This document shows positions 35,674-48,604 of a stretch of DNA of 64,000 nt, in pieces. The translations under genes were made by a program, and so were the position numbers. The notes beneath the pieces are model-generated. The model was not told the origin of the DNA. It made no database searches and saw only the letters and a program-made list of their open reading frames with translations. Location of the stretch: positions 63,040-127,039 of the forward strand of contig JAJQEI010000045.1 in assembly GCA_021201755.1 (NCBI GenBank). The letters run 5' to 3'. The stretch is from Ruminococcus sp. (GTDB lineage: Bacteria > Bacillota > Clostridia > Oscillospirales > Ruminococcaceae). Positions within the stretch are counted from its first letter, which is position 1. Every line of letters starts with the position of its first letter.

Positions 35674-36249
35674 TCATGAAAAAGACTCGATAAGAAAAAC
35701 GAGAAACAATATCACGCATATTGCCACGCAGACGACGACTACGACTTTTGCCAGCGTTTTATTTTTCACACGTTTAATCTTCGCCAGAACACCCGTTGAA
35801 TAAAAAACTGCCATGAGCAATGCACTGTATGCAAAGCCAAAAGTCAGTCCTATAATATAATCCGTCACCGGTAACGAATGAAACCCGACTAGCGTCAGCA
35901 TCAAGAAACCAACGATCATAGAACACAGCCCGGCGATACTGATGATTCTAAAACGCTTTAACAGAACGTTCTTTTCCTCTTCCGCATATTCCGCAACGAG
36001 TAGCATCTTTTCTTTTTCCGCCTGGTTCATATTCTCACCTTTCCTTTCTCCGTCAAGGATTTCACGGACATCCACATCGTAAAAATCCGCAAGATCTACC
36101 AGTATACTGAGGTCTGGCATATTGTTTCCGTTTTCCCACCGGGATACTGTGCGGTCCGTGATATGGAAACGTTCCACAAGCTGCTCTTGTGTCAGCTTTT
36201 TCTCTTTTCGCAATTCTCGTAGGAAAGCACCGATTTTCTTTTGATCCAC
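35674..36249 (-). CDS. XRE family transcriptional regulator with C-terminal membrane helices
   Basis: A 191-aa protein. Residues 1-65 form an HTH_3 domain (IGAFLRELRKEKKLTQEQL ... TDRTVSRWENGNNMPDLSIL). They are followed by a linker and three hydrophobic segments at about 105-190. Membrane-bound XRE regulators of this form are common in Clostridia and may sense envelope state. GTG36249 is preferred because an AAAGGTGG site precedes it; the frame continues to 36309 without another good site. Target genes are not evident. Confidence 0.83.
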   Translation of the reverse strand: MDQKKIGAFLRELRKEKKLTQEQLVERFHITDRTVSRWENGNNMPDLSILVDLADFYDVDVREILDGERKGENMNQAEKEKMLLVAEYAEEEKNVLLKRFRIISIAGLCSMIVGFLMLTLVGFHSLPVTDYIIGLTFGFAYSALLMAVFYSTGVLAKIKRVKNKTLAKVVVVVCVAICVILFLVFLIESFS

Positions 36250-36478
36250 ACGATCACCACCTTTCAACGAACATTCTATCAGACTGACAGGAAAAATACC
36301 ACAACACAAAGCGAGAAAATGTCGCTTTTCATCCCGACATATCCTGTCTGGTTCTAAAAATTGTATGATTTCATAGGGTTAGTTACCGCCGTACATCCCA
36401 ATTTCTAGTTTTGCGCCATGTTCATTATACGATGCCTGAATGAGAAAAGCAAGATGATGCGGGTTTAAAATAATTTTG

Positions 36479-36652
36479 TCAATAATAGTTAACACATTTT
36501 CTACACGAATTTACCTCAAGCAACGAGTGTAGTACCGTTAATACTGCTGTCGTTTTACCGCAAATGGCACACTGCTCTGCCGAGCCGATTTCCAGCACTG
36601 GCTTCACTGCCTGTACCTTGTATTCCTGTTCGTATTTCCGATTCTCTGCCAT
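36479..36652 (-). mobile_element. Transposase OrfA-like N-terminal fragment, degenerate
   Basis: The frame opens MAENRKYEQEYKVQAVK, which resembles the N-terminus of IS3-family OrfA helix-turn-helix transposases. After about 22 codons the resemblance is lost and the frame ends early. A different frame just downstream (36370-36500) reads IIDKIILNPHHLAFLIQAS and ends at a stop near 36380, apparently the tail of another unidentified gene. The stretch 36250-36868 therefore holds debris and no intact gene. Confidence 0.4.
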
Positions 36653-36868
36653 TTTCAGTTCTCTTTTCACCTTTTTATTATATAGGATCATACTCACATT
36701 GTTTTCTCATGCTTACGTGGCTTACTGATTTTTATCTTGGTAATCTTAGACCAAAAATTACCATGAAAAATAGAATATGCGATTGCAAAGAATGTCTTGT
36801 GATTGCATATTTTTTTGCATATTTCGTTTTAGTGGTGCATAGGTATACGTGTGGGAGGAGATTATGTT

Positions 36869-37957
36869 ATGGTTGCTGGAGAAAAACGAAAAATTGTTCA
36901 AACTATGATGATTTTGCTGGTAGGTTTGGTTTGTTGTGTAGCGTTTGCGGACACTGTACAGATGCGTCTTACTTCAGCGGTAGAACGCTGTCTGACCATA
37001 CTGATTCCATCATTGTATGCTATGATGATTTTGGCACAGTGCCTCACTGCTACGGGAGTCTGGAAAATTGTCGCTTGTCCTTTGCGTACACTTTGTCAAA
37101 AATTATTGCACCTCCCTAACGGATGTTTTGCGTTATTTTTACTTAGTCAAATTGCTGGCTATCCTGTGGGCGCTGGTATGCTGCGCAATCTTTATGAAAA
37201 CGATACTTTATCGAAACGAGATGCTGAGCGGCTTTTATGCGTATGTTACGGTAGCGGACCAGCATTTTTACTGGGGCTTATACGACAGCAGCCTTACCGT
37301 TATCGTCTTTTTGGGGTTATGCTTTTCTCGCAAATTTTTGCCAATTTTCTGTTGCTCGTGCTACAGCTACATCGCTGTCCCATTCAATTACGAAAGGATG
37401 CTGATATAAAATTGCAAGCACTTTCTGCGACAATGTTGGTAGAAGCAACTGCAAATGCTGGGAAATCTCTGTTGCTTTTGTGTGGGATTGTATTGATTTT
37501 TTCAGGAGCCTGTGGCGTTTGTGATGCATTTGGAATATTTCAACTTTTGGAGCAAATCACCATAAGCTGTGGCATAACTGTTCCTATAAAAGTCCTATGG
37601 GAGAGCGTTTTTGAAGTAACCTATGCGGTACAGTTGGCATTGCCTTTTGCAATAGAAATTCCGATGTTGACAGGCCTTTTGGCGTTCGGTGGTTTGTGCG
37701 TTATGATGCAGGTTCGAGTAGCAGCTGGTGAAATTTTTTCCGTGAAGCGTTTTTTTGCTTGTCGTATTTTTGCAGCGATTCTTTCTGCCGGAATTTGTCG
37801 TTTGGCGATGTTGCCATTTTACTGGGCCGAGGATACTACCACTTATCAATCGACGATACAGCCCATGATACCGGTGGTGAATCAATCAGGAATTTTTCCA
37901 GCGTGTATGCTGATAATGATGACGGTATTATTGTTGCTAGAAGTGTGGGAAAAATAA
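36869..37957 (+). CDS. YlbJ-like/nucleoside recognition domain membrane protein
   Basis: A 362-aa polytopic membrane protein with about eight helices. The segment SQIAGYPVGAGMLRNLYEN, followed by LLCVCYGSGPAFLLG, matches the conserved GYPxGA and GPAF motifs of the sporulation integral membrane protein YlbJ and the nucleoside-recognition (Gate) domain. It is about 40 residues shorter than typical YlbJ. GTG36851 is in frame, but GGAGGAG at 36854-36860 serves ATG36869. If it is YlbJ, the lineage retains sporulation functions. It stands alone and converges on the V-ATPase operon. Confidence 0.72.
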   Translation: MVAGEKRKIVQTMMILLVGLVCCVAFADTVQMRLTSAVERCLTILIPSLYAMMILAQCLTATGVWKIVACPLRTLCQKLLHLPNGCFALFLLSQIAGYPVGAGMLRNLYENDTLSKRDAERLLCVCYGSGPAFLLGLIRQQPYRYRLFGVMLFSQIFANFLLLVLQLHRCPIQLRKDADIKLQALSATMLVEATANAGKSLLLLCGIVLIFSGACGVCDAFGIFQLLEQITISCGITVPIKVLWESVFEVTYAVQLALPFAIEIPMLTGLLAFGGLCVMMQVRVAAGEIFSVKRFFACRIFAAILSAGICRLAMLPFYWAEDTTTYQSTIQPMIPVVNQSGIFPACMLIMMTVLLLLEVWEK

Positions 37958-37960
37958 AAA

Positions 37961-37992
37961 ATGATAGTTTCGTAATTTTACGAAACTATCAT
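37961..37992 (-). terminator. Terminator of the V-ATPase operon
   Basis: A 15-bp perfect stem (37961-37975 with 37978-37992) with a 2-base loop. The A-rich sequence at 37950-37960 supplies the T-tract on the minus strand, directly downstream of ntpD. Confidence 0.85.
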
Positions 37993-38011
37993 AAAAAAGA
38001 AAAAGATTTTC

Positions 38012-38659
38012 CTATTTTTTTCGCTGTGTTTCCAGCATCATGTCTTTCACTTTGAGTAATCGAATTTGCGTGCTGCGTTCGTTTTCATCCAGTTTCATGC
38101 TGATATATCGAATTTTTTCCGTATATTCTGGAATTAAGACGTGTTCTAACGCATTGACACGTCGTCTTGTTTTTTCAATCTCTGATGCAAGCAGTGTACA
38201 CGATTTTTCTGTCTCAGCAAGTTTCAGCATATCTGGAAACACTGCTGACAGCGATGCAACCGCTGTGTCAAGATCAACGGAAGTATCAACGAATCCATAG
38301 GAGAAAATGTCACTGGAATCTACGGTTCTTGTTTGATACTGAAACGATGGTACATCTACGCTCATGATATTTTTACTGGTCACCGTGGCAGAAACGCTCT
38401 GCTTTGGAGCGAGAAGTGCCGTTTTTACAGCTGCATCGTTCATGACTGCTGCTGCCAGAGCAAAGTCAAGATTGGCTTTTGCAATACCTTTCTCTACTTT
38501 TTGGCGCAACATCTGATTTTCTCGTACAAGTTCTAGGAATTGTCGCATCAGCTCATCACGTTTGTCTTTCAATAGCTTGTGCCCACGTCGAGCAGTGGTC
38601 AACTTTTTTTTCAGTCGTGACAGTTCCATTCGAGTGGGGTTGACTTGTGTTGCCGTCAT
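38012..38659 (-). CDS. ntpD: V-type ATP synthase subunit D (central stalk)
   Basis: Coiled-coil rotor axle that turns inside the A3B3 head. The 215-aa product opens with the family segment [31 protein letters not shown], shown here in part, and ends with long helices rich in Glu, Arg and Lys. It is the last gene of the operon and its ATG overlaps the ntpB stop. The E. hirae operon continues with ntpH and ntpJ; neither is found here. Confidence 0.93.
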   Translation of the reverse strand: MTATQVNPTRMELSRLKKKLTTARRGHKLLKDKRDELMRQFLELVRENQMLRQKVEKGIAKANLDFALAAAVMNDAAVKTALLAPKQSVSATVTSKNIMSVDVPSFQYQTRTVDSSDIFSYGFVDTSVDLDTAVASLSAVFPDMLKLAETEKSCTLLASEIEKTRRRVNALEHVLIPEYTEKIRYISMKLDENERSTQIRLLKVKDMMLETQRKK

Positions 38660-40056
38660 GAGATATCCCCCTCATCATCATCTTGTGATGCCTTGTAATA
38701 CTTTTCAAGATAGCTTTCTTTGATACGTTTTAGTTCTGCTCGTGGTAAAATTCGTAGTAGTTTCCATCCAATATCCAGAGTTTCTTCGATTTCACGGTTA
38801 GTATCGTATCCCTGTGAAACATATTCCTTTTCAAATGCGTCAGCAAATTCAGCGTATTTTTTGTCAGTTTCGGTAAGTGCTGCTTCTCCCAAAATTACCA
38901 TCAGTTCTTTGGCGTCTTTTCCTCTTGCATAAGCGGAGAATAGTTGATTTAAGGTATCAGCATGATCTTCACGAGTTTTGCCTTTACCAATGCCCTTGTC
39001 TTTCAGACGAGATAGGGATGGCAATACGTCAATCGGTGGCGTAATATTTTTACGGTACAGTTCACGTGAAAGGATAATCTGTCCTTCGGTGATATATCCA
39101 GTCAAGTCAGGAATCGGGTGTGTTTTGTCATCCTCTGGCATAGTTAAAATCGGAATCATGGTAATTGACCCTTTTTTTCCACGTTGTCGTCCAGCACGTT
39201 CGTACATCTGCGCCAAATCTGTATACATATATCCCGGGTAACCACGGCGGCTTGGAACTTCTTTTCGTGCAGCAGATACTTCACGCAGTGCATCGGCATA
39301 GTTGGTAATATCTGTCATAATAACAAGTACGTGCATATCCAAATCAAATGCCAAATATTCTGCTGCAGTGAGTGCCATACGAGGCGTTGCGATTCGTTCT
39401 ACTGCGGGGTCGTTTGCAAGGTTGATAAACAGCACAGTTCGGTCAATTGCACCTGTTTCACGGAAGGATTGGATAAAATAATCTGCTTCCTCGTAGGTGA
39501 TTCCCAAAGCTGCAAATACAACTGCAAATGGCTCATCAGTGCCACGAACCTTTGCTTGTCGTGCAATTTGTGCTGCAAGCTGTGCATGTGGCAAACCAGA
39601 TGCCGAAAAAATCGGCAGCTTTTGTCCACGTACCAGTGTGTTCAGACCGTCAATGGCAGAAATTCCCGTCTGAATAAATTCCTGCGGATAGTTTCGTGCA
39701 GCTGGATTCATTGGCAAACCATTGATGTCCATCCGCTTTTCTGGAATCAATTCTGGACCGGTGTCAATAGGATTTCCCAGTCCATCAAAAACACGAGACA
39801 GCATATCTGGCGATACGCCCAATTCCATGGTACGTCCTGTAAAGCGAACGCTGGAAGTGGCAGGGTTAATGCCGGCAGCATTTTCAAACAGTTGTACCAA
39901 TGCATTCGATCCATCTACTTCTAAAACTTTGCAGCGTCGTTTTTCGCCGTTTTTCAATTGAATTTCACCGAGCTCATTGTAAGTGACACTCTCTACGTCA
40001 CGCACCAGCATCAAAGGTCCTGCGACTTCTTCAATGGTACGATATTCTCTTGGCAT
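38656..40056 (-). CDS. ntpB: V-type ATP synthase subunit B
   Basis: Non-catalytic nucleotide-binding-fold subunit of the V1 head, 466 aa. It contains [10 protein letters not shown] at the N-terminus, [18 protein letters not shown] in place of a Walker A motif (as is normal for subunit B), [10 protein letters not shown] and [21 protein letters not shown]. The ATG shares one base with the ntpA TAA and is preceded by GGAGGG. Intact. Confidence 0.95.
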   Translation of the reverse strand: MPREYRTIEEVAGPLMLVRDVESVTYNELGEIQLKNGEKRRCKVLEVDGSNALVQLFENAAGINPATSSVRFTGRTMELGVSPDMLSRVFDGLGNPIDTGPELIPEKRMDINGLPMNPAARNYPQEFIQTGISAIDGLNTLVRGQKLPIFSASGLPHAQLAAQIARQAKVRGTDEPFAVVFAALGITYEEADYFIQSFRETGAIDRTVLFINLANDPAVERIATPRMALTAAEYLAFDLDMHVLVIMTDITNYADALREVSAARKEVPSRRGYPGYMYTDLAQMYERAGRQRGKKGSITMIPILTMPEDDKTHPIPDLTGYITEGQIILSRELYRKNITPPIDVLPSLSRLKDKGIGKGKTREDHADTLNQLFSAYARGKDAKELMVILGEAALTETDKKYAEFADAFEKEYVSQGYDTNREIEETLDIGWKLLRILPRAELKRIKESYLEKYYKASQDDDEGDIS

Positions 40057-41816
40057 TATCCATCCCTCCGATCGATTAGTGCAGCAGTCTGTGCTTCTAG
40101 CTGTTGTGCAATCTGGGCATAGTGTGTGTCGATTTCGCTAATTTCTGTATACTTAAAGCGTCCAATATCCTCTCTTGCCGGTAGTGACGCTAGAGATTCG
40201 ATTTCCGCTCCCTGATCCAATGCTGCACGGCTCAAATCATAATATTGCAGAATCAGTTTCATCATGAGATATTGTTTTTCTGGTGGTGTGTAGGTGTCGA
40301 TTTCGTGGAATGCATTTTGGTGGAGATAGTCTTCCCGAATCGAGCGTGCTGCTTCCAGCTTCATACGATCACCCGGTGACAACGCATCCATTCCTATCAT
40401 CTTTACCATTTCATCCAGTTCCGCTTCTTCTTGTAAGAGTAACATCATTCTTGCACGTAGCTCCATCCAATCCGGTGCAATGTTTTCTACAAACCAGTTT
40501 TCAATCATGTCCGTATATAATGAATAGGAGTTAAGCCAATTAATCGCCGGAAAATGCCGCTTATACGCCAAATCAGAATCCAAGCCCCAAAACACCTTGA
40601 CAATACGAAGAGTTGCTTGCGATACCGGCTCTGAAATGTCACCGCCAGGAGGCGATACAGCACCAATTACTGTCAATGCACCCTCTTCACCATTCAGTCC
40701 GACAACTCTGCCGGCACGCTCGTAGAACTGTGCCAAACGAGAACCGAGATAAGCCGGATAGCCTTCTTCACCGGGCATTTCTTCCAAACGGCCAGACATT
40801 TCACGTAGTGCCTCTGCCCAGCGAGAAGTAGAATCTGCCATCAGTGCAACAGAATAACCCATATCTCGGAAGTATTCTGCGATTGTAATACCTGTATAAA
40901 TAGACGCTTCACGAGCCGCAACTGGCATATCTGATGTGTTAGCGATGAGTACCGTTCGTTCCATCAAGGATTTTCCTGTTTTCGGGTCAACCAATTCGGG
41001 AAATTCGTTTAATACGTCGGTCATTTCGTTGCCACGTTCGCCACATCCAATATATACCACAATGTCAGCTTCTGCCCATTTTGCAAGCTGATGTTGCACC
41101 ACCGTTTTACCGCTTCCAAAAGGTCCGGGAACAGCAGCAACGCCTCCCTTTGCCAAAGGAAACAGGGTATCTATGACTCGTTGTCCAGTTATCAATGGCA
41201 TATCTGGCGACAATTTATGGTCATATGGTCTGCCACGCCGTACCGGCCACATTTGCATCAAGGACAGCTGATATTGTTTTTCATCATCCTGTAAGACACA
41301 TACGGTATCATCCACATGAAAGTTGCCATGTTTGATTTCTGTAACCGTACCGGAGATATTAGGCGGTACAAGAATTTTTTGCATCACCAGTGTTGTTTCT
41401 TGTACAGTACCGATGACATCACCACCCTTCAGTACGTCGTCCACCTGCACACAAGGTTGAAATTCCCACAGTTTTTCTCGCTTTAGTGATGGAACTTCCA
41501 CGCCACGGGCTAAGTTATTGCCTGACAGTTTCATAATATCATCCAGTGGTCGTTGAATTCCATCGAAGATACTGCCGATTAATCCGGGACCCAGTTCTGC
41601 TGAAAGAGGCATTCCAGTGGAAACGACATCTTCTCCACGTCCCAGACCGGAAGTTTCTTCATAAACCTGAATAGATGCCAAATCGTCGTGAATTTCAATG
41701 ATTTCGCCGATGAGACGTTCTTTTGAAACACGCACCACATCGAACATATTTGCATCTTTCATGTCTTTTGCAATGACCAATGGTCCTGCAACTTTTTGAA
41801 TAGTTCCATTCTTCAT
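40056..41816 (-). CDS. ntpA: V-type ATP synthase catalytic subunit A
   Basis: Catalytic subunit of the V1 head, 586 aa. It has the Walker [14 protein letters not shown], the GERGNEM catalytic Glu region, the non-homologous insert ([13 protein letters not shown] ... [11 protein letters not shown]) that separates V-type A from F-type beta, and [23 protein letters not shown] at 41828 is in frame, but GAGGTG serves ATG41816, which matches the usual N-terminus [13 protein letters not shown]. Confidence 0.96.
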   Translation of the reverse strand: MKNGTIQKVAGPLVIAKDMKDANMFDVVRVSKERLIGEIIEIHDDLASIQVYEETSGLGRGEDVVSTGMPLSAELGPGLIGSIFDGIQRPLDDIMKLSGNNLARGVEVPSLKREKLWEFQPCVQVDDVLKGGDVIGTVQETTLVMQKILVPPNISGTVTEIKHGNFHVDDTVCVLQDDEKQYQLSLMQMWPVRRGRPYDHKLSPDMPLITGQRVIDTLFPLAKGGVAAVPGPFGSGKTVVQHQLAKWAEADIVVYIGCGERGNEMTDVLNEFPELVDPKTGKSLMERTVLIANTSDMPVAAREASIYTGITIAEYFRDMGYSVALMADSTSRWAEALREMSGRLEEMPGEEGYPAYLGSRLAQFYERAGRVVGLNGEEGALTVIGAVSPPGGDISEPVSQATLRIVKVFWGLDSDLAYKRHFPAINWLNSYSLYTDMIENWFVENIAPDWMELRARMMLLLQEEAELDEMVKMIGMDALSPGDRMKLEAARSIREDYLHQNAFHEIDTYTPPEKQYLMMKLILQYYDLSRAALDQGAEIESLASLPAREDIGRFKYTEISEIDTHYAQIAQQLEAQTAALIDRRDG

Positions 41817-41835
41817 CGAATTTTTCACCTCACTA

Positions 41836-42156
41836 TTATTTCGTTAAATCCGTTCCTACGGCTTTGATCATTGCTTCTTGAATGACTCGGCGTCCGTAGC
41901 CGGTGCTTCCAGATACGCTAGGAATCGGAATGATTGCCGGAGTGGCTTTTTCTCGATATTTTTCTAATACCTCCGGTATTGCCTCCGCCAATGGCTCAGT
42001 CAGATATATCACTGCCGTTTTTTCTTTTGCCAAACGCTGAATACACGCTGTGGCATCGTTACCATTTCCTATAAAATAGGTGTCTAGCCCCAATGCTGCA
42101 AAGCCGTAGACCGAATCTCGGTCGCCAACTGCTGCGATTTTATACGTTTTAGACAT
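41836..42156 (-). CDS. ntpG: V-type ATP synthase subunit F
   Basis: Small Rossmann-like rotor subunit of 106 aa (called NtpG in Enterococcus). Motifs are [19 protein letters not shown] at the N-terminus and [24 protein letters not shown] at the C-terminus, given here in part. It overlaps the ntpC stop by 8 nt. It binds subunit D and modulates ATPase activity. Confidence 0.92.
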   Translation of the reverse strand: MSKTYKIAAVGDRDSVYGFAALGLDTYFIGNGNDATACIQRLAKEKTAVIYLTEPLAEAIPEVLEKYREKATPAIIPIPSVSGSTGYGRRVIQEAMIKAVGTDLTK

Positions 42157-43117
42157 AAAGACGCCGCACCCTCTCTCGTATCAGATGATCATGAATATGA
42201 TTTTGCTTGCCGGAAAGAATTAGTGACACTGCACGTAGTTCTGTCTGTTTCGCATTGAAATACGCTAAAATTGGTGCAGAAGTAAAGCTTTCAAATTTTG
42301 CCTGTTCCAGAAAATCCATATATTGATTATCACACCATGTTTCAAAAGCAGCTGCTGATTGTTTCATGGCTTCTGCACCGTCGCTTTTTCCGGTTTGTTC
42401 TAATAATTCTACCAGAGCCTCTATGCCAGATGCTGCTTTTTTTACAAGGCTGTCTAGGTAAAGTGTACCACCGTCGTATAGTGCATAGTGCAAAAATTCC
42501 TCTGACTTATGCATCATAGCGCAGCGCAATGCAATTTTCCAGTTGGAGAGATCTGCTGTCAATGCTGCACTGTCCTGTAAAAATGTGTCATCCGATTGTT
42601 TTGCTGTATCTTCCAAAGCACGTAGCTTTGCACGGTCGATGTGCATTTCACATACCTGTCTGTTCTGCAATCGATAGAGCAAGCGGAGTGATTCCTCTGC
42701 CGTTTCTGCAAGAGATTTTGGCAACTCACTATAGTCACGCTGTCGGATACAATTTGCAATTTTTTCGCCAGCTATTGTGCCGTGTGGGAGCAAAAATAGT
42801 GTAGGATCCTGTTCTATAAAAGTGGCTTTAACAGAAACCTTGATGTTGTGATAATCCTGAGGCAACTGTAAAAATGATAGCAGCGTGTCATCTGCCACTT
42901 CTTCAAGAAATTTCCACAATTCCTCCGTTGCATCCTGTACCAGTGATCCGCTTTTTTCCGATGAATCGCCATTGTTGTAGCCTTTATCTCGTAGTGTTCG
43001 CAAGACGACGGTGTAGCTGTCCGCTGTGAGCATTTGTTCTAGGTCGGTACGCTTAAGCAAAAATGCCTCTTTGGAGCGTACTCGTGCAACGCTATAGGCA
43101 TAGTTATTTTCTTTCAT
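42149..43117 (-). CDS. ntpC: V-type ATP synthase subunit C
   Basis: Links the central stalk to the membrane rotor (d-type subunit). The 322-aa product has the N-terminal YAYSVARVRSKEAFLL and helical repeats such as DYHNIKVSVKATF, typical of bacterial NtpC. The frame is open to 43219 but overlaps ntpE; AGGAG ten bases upstream selects ATG43117, leaving a 14-bp overlap with ntpE. Confidence 0.9.
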   Translation of the reverse strand: MKENNYAYSVARVRSKEAFLLKRTDLEQMLTADSYTVVLRTLRDKGYNNGDSSEKSGSLVQDATEELWKFLEEVADDTLLSFLQLPQDYHNIKVSVKATFIEQDPTLFLLPHGTIAGEKIANCIRQRDYSELPKSLAETAEESLRLLYRLQNRQVCEMHIDRAKLRALEDTAKQSDDTFLQDSAALTADLSNWKIALRCAMMHKSEEFLHYALYDGGTLYLDSLVKKAASGIEALVELLEQTGKSDGAEAMKQSAAAFETWCDNQYMDFLEQAKFESFTSAPILAYFNAKQTELRAVSLILSGKQNHIHDHLIRERVRRLYV

Positions 43118-43703
43118 CGGCGTTCTCCTGTGGAAATAACACGGCACGTACCACATCTTGTAAGCGATCTTTTCCCACACGGAATAGTTCTTGTATAGAA
43201 CAGTTTTCCGTGATTTCACCGTATCGAAGCAAAAAACCGCTGTCGATTTTGATCGGCGTTTTTGAAAGTGTCAGATTATGCTTTTTTATCGCCTTTTTAA
43301 AATCAGGTGTCACACGTGCTAAGTCGGTTGCATTTAATTGCAGTTCGCCACTTATGTCACTGGCATACGCTTGTAGAATCGTTTCCAAGAAGTTAAAATA
43401 TGCTGTGTCGGACATCTCCAGAATTGTTTGATATGCCTTATTTAGTGCAGTTGTGATACACTTTTGCTTTTCCTGTAGTAAAATTCTGCGAGTTAATACA
43501 TCATTTGCAGAAGATTGTCGTACCAACACTCGATGGTATGCTGCATCGGCTTGAGATGCAGCATCTTTTTGCATTGTCGCTGCATCTGATTCTGCAATAG
43601 CTCGCACCTGTGTCGCATATTGTTCTGCTTCATCCAATGTTTTTGATGCGACTTGATTCGCATCCGCCAGAATGCCTTCTAAAATTTGTTCCAGTCCGTT
43701 CAT
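43104..43703 (-). CDS. ntpE: V-type ATP synthase subunit E (peripheral stalk)
   Basis: A 199-aa peripheral stalk subunit. A long N-terminal helix (LEQILEGILADANQVASKTLDEAEQ, given in part) is rich in Ala, Gln and Glu. The C-terminal globular domain contains DIGELQL-like and DSGFLLRYGEITENCS segments. The start is ATG43703, since the upstream extension lies in ntpK. Identified by operon position and coiled-coil pattern, with E-family features at the C-terminus. Confidence 0.85.
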   Translation of the reverse strand: MNGLEQILEGILADANQVASKTLDEAEQYATQVRAIAESDAATMQKDAASQADAAYHRVLVRQSSANDVLTRRILLQEKQKCITTALNKAYQTILEMSDTAYFNFLETILQAYASDISGELQLNATDLARVTPDFKKAIKKHNLTLSKTPIKIDSGFLLRYGEITENCSIQELFRVGKDRLQDVVRAVLFPQENADERK

Positions 43704-43713
43704 AGCTGCCGCC

Positions 43714-46273
<2,560 letters not shown>

Positions 46274-46302
46274 GTTTCATCACCTACTTTTTTGGATTTG
46301 CT

Positions 46303-46617
46303 TTAAGGCTGTCCCAACGTTTGGAATACCGCTTGTATAGCTGTCTGCATCCGTGTTTCGGCGTCGGCACGAAGCTGTGCAGCTTTCTCATTGGCAGAAG
46401 TGGCGGTGTGTTCCTGTTGGAGCTTTGCGATTTTTTCTGCCTCGGCGATACGAGCAGCTATTTGTTGTTTGGCAGAATCTTTTGCCTTATGGCGTATCGT
46501 TTCCGCCTCTTCCCGTGCCTGTTTGCGGATCACATCAGCTTGTTTTTTTGCTGCGGATTCAATTTCAGCCGCCTGCTTTTCCGTTGCAGCAATTCGCTCC
46601 ATGGTTTCTTTTGCCAT
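46303..46617 (-). CDS. ntpF: V-type ATP synthase peripheral stalk subunit G/H-like coiled coil
   Basis: A 104-aa Ala/Lys/Glu/Gln-rich protein that is almost one continuous predicted coiled coil (ATEKQAAEIESAAKKQADVI, then more of the same). It is the first gene of the operon, as in E. hirae ntpF, where it pairs with NtpE in the peripheral stalk. GGAGGA precedes ATG46617; the frame is open to 46710 but crosses the promoter. Confidence 0.82.
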   Translation of the reverse strand: MAKETMERIAATEKQAAEIESAAKKQADVIRKQAREEAETIRHKAKDSAKQQIAARIAEAEKIAKLQQEHTATSANEKAAQLRADAETRMQTAIQAVFQTLGQP

Positions 46618-46681
46618 AGTTCCTCCTTTCGGTTGATTTGAGATGGTATTTGTAATATGCAAAAAGGGATCATCCATAATT

Positions 46682-46710
46682 ATTATACCAGAATAATAAG
46701 TAAATAACAA
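46682..46710 (-). promoter_or_regulatory. Promoter of the V-ATPase operon
   Basis: Read on the minus strand: TTGTTA (46710-46705), 17-bp spacer, TATAAT (46687-46682), about 65 bp upstream of the first gene. Confidence 0.7.
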
Positions 46711-46756
46711 GGGGTATTTTTATAAATTTTTTGAATCTTCCATTGGCTATTATCCA

Positions 46757-47434
46757 TTATTCGTTATGTTTTACCTTACATACAGTTAAAACGTTGTTGT
46801 CTACAGAAAAACGGATTTCCCATTCGCCAAAGGTGAAGCCGTAAATGCGTTTCGAGTCGTGTTGATAGGAGGGGCGAGGGTCTTGTGCCAAAAGTTCGAT
46901 AAGCCCCACTTGTAAATGCACTGGAATTTGCTTTTGTAATGTGTCTGGAAAGACGACGTTTAAGCGATAATTTGCTGTTGTTTCTGAAAAACCACCTTTA
47001 GCCACAGGGATACTATCGATGTGAGGAAGATAGGGTTTGATGTCGTAGATTGGTGTACCATTCATTAAATCTGCACCTGACACGAGAAGATATGGCGCAT
47101 AATTTCCGTGTAGACAGATCTCATCGAGCTTTACTACAGACAGTCCGATTGGGTTTGGGCGGAAGGGAGAACGTGTGGAAAAGATTCCCATTCGACGGTT
47201 TCCGCCCAGTCGTGGCTGACGAACTGTAGGCGACCAGTTTTCACGAATGGCTTTGGAAAACTCCCAGATAAGCCATATATGGGAGTATCCTTCTAGTCCT
47301 CGGAAAGCTTCGATAACTCGATATTCTGGTTTGAAGTAGATTTTGGATGGCAAGGGGACTATACCACTTTGACGAAGAATGCCGAATTTTTCGTAGAAGT
47401 CGTTTTCGATATGCACAATGGGTTCGAGTTTCAT
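46757..47434 (-). CDS. trmO: tRNA (t6A37)-N6-methyltransferase TrmO
   Basis: TsaA/TrmO-family enzyme, which methylates N6 of threonylcarbamoyl-adenosine at tRNA position 37. The 225-aa product has the beta-barrel motifs EGYSHIWLIWEFS, RMGIFSTRSPFRPNPIGLS (the SAM-binding signature) and GADLMNGTPIYDIKPYLP. A C-terminal subdomain with DPRPSYQ is seen, as in E. coli TrmO. ATG47434 follows GGAGGT; the frame to 47488 is discarded. Confidence 0.92.
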   Translation of the reverse strand: MKLEPIVHIENDFYEKFGILRQSGIVPLPSKIYFKPEYRVIEAFRGLEGYSHIWLIWEFSKAIRENWSPTVRQPRLGGNRRMGIFSTRSPFRPNPIGLSVVKLDEICLHGNYAPYLLVSGADLMNGTPIYDIKPYLPHIDSIPVAKGGFSETTANYRLNVVFPDTLQKQIPVHLQVGLIELLAQDPRPSYQHDSKRIYGFTFGEWEIRFSVDNNVLTVCKVKHNE

Positions 47435-47586
47435 TGAGTGATACCTCCGCTTTTTATGTGTTTTTATGTGCTTTATAAATGTAGCCAAAAGTGCTATACT
47501 ATTAATATAACTACTTATAACTATTATAACGCATTATTAAGGAGTTTTCAACTATTTATTTTATATTATAAAAGGAGGTTCATTTC

Positions 47587-48504
47587 ATGAAAAAATTTGT
47601 GTTGACTAATCGTCAAAAAGGAACATTTTGTATGATTTTATCTGCATTTTCCTTTGCTTGGATGAATGCATTTGTCCGGCTTTCCGGTGATTTACCTTTT
47701 TTACAGAAGAGTTTTTTTTCGCAATTTCGTGGCACTTTTATTTGCACTATTTATGTTATTGCGTCAACCAAAATCTGAATCTGAAAAAAATAAGCGGCTC
47801 GCTATTTTTCGTCCGACAAAAGGCGCATTGCCTTATCTTGTAATTCGTGCAGTCGCAGATACAGTGGGAATTCTCTGTAACTTTTATGCCATTGACCATT
47901 TAGCACTGTCAGATGCTTCGATTCTCAATAAAATGTCACCCTTTTTTGCGATTCTCTGTTCCTGGATTTTACTTCGGGAAAGACTCTGCTGGAAGCAAGG
48001 TCTTATCGTAATAGGGGCATTGGTGGGAAGTTTATTTGTAGTAAAACCGAGTTTTTTGAATGCGAATCTGTTTCCATCATTGATTGGACTTTTAGGAGGA
48101 ATTGGTGCCGGCGTGGCTTATACTATGGTTCGTCGTTTGGGACAAATTGGCGAAAATAAGGCATATATCGTTTTTTTCTTCTCGATGTTCTCGTGTGTAA
48201 TTACATTGCCCTATTTGCTGTTTTCTTATACGCCAATGATGTGGCATCAACTGATATTTTTACTTTTGGCAGGTCTTTCTGCAACTGGTGGACAGTTTGG
48301 CATTACTTCGGTGTATTGTTATGCTCCAGCGAAGGAGATTTCTGTTTATGATTACGTCCAAATTCTCTTTGCAGCAGCACTTGATTATATTTTCTTTCAA
48401 CAAATACCGGATTGGATGAGTATTATTGGCTACCTTATTATTATTGCGATGGCGGTGGTCATGTTTTTTTCAATAAAAAAGAGGACGTACAGGTGTTACA
48501 TTGA
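47587..48504 (+). pseudogene. EamA/DMT family transporter broken by two homopolymer slips
   Basis: Drug/metabolite transporter with about ten helices. The first 40 codons (ATG47587, AAAGGAGG site) read GTFCMILSAFSFAWMNAFVRL up to LQKSFF. A T8 run (47712-47719) throws the frame; one T less continues RNFVALLFALFMLLRQ. The EamA body follows (DASILNKMSPFFAILCSWILL, SLIGLLGGIGAGVAYT, VQILFAAALDYIFF; long motifs abbreviated). Near the end a T7 run (48464-48470) loses the normal ending; one T more gives NKKEDVQVLH and TGA at 48502-48504. Without that second change the frame stays open into the GH26 gene. Confidence 0.8.
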
Positions 48505-48542
48505 AGAAATTGTAAAAAATTGTGAAATTTGCAATAAAACTA

Positions 48543-48571
48543 TTGACAGCAGCGAAAAAATGTGGTACATT
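48543..48571 (+). promoter_or_regulatory. Promoter of the GH26-dockerin gene
   Basis: TTGACA (48543-48548), 17-bp spacer, TACATT (48566-48571), 34 bp before the start codon. Its presence shows that the mannanase is an independent gene, not a fusion with the transporter. Confidence 0.8.
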
Positions 48572-48604
48572 AAGTATAGTTTTACGATCTTAAGGAGGCT
48601 TATT

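Noticed and set aside
36709..37119. Plus-strand Cys-rich frame overlapping the YlbJ-like gene
   Set aside because: It is a shadow of the 36869-37957 gene in another frame without its own ribosome-binding site.
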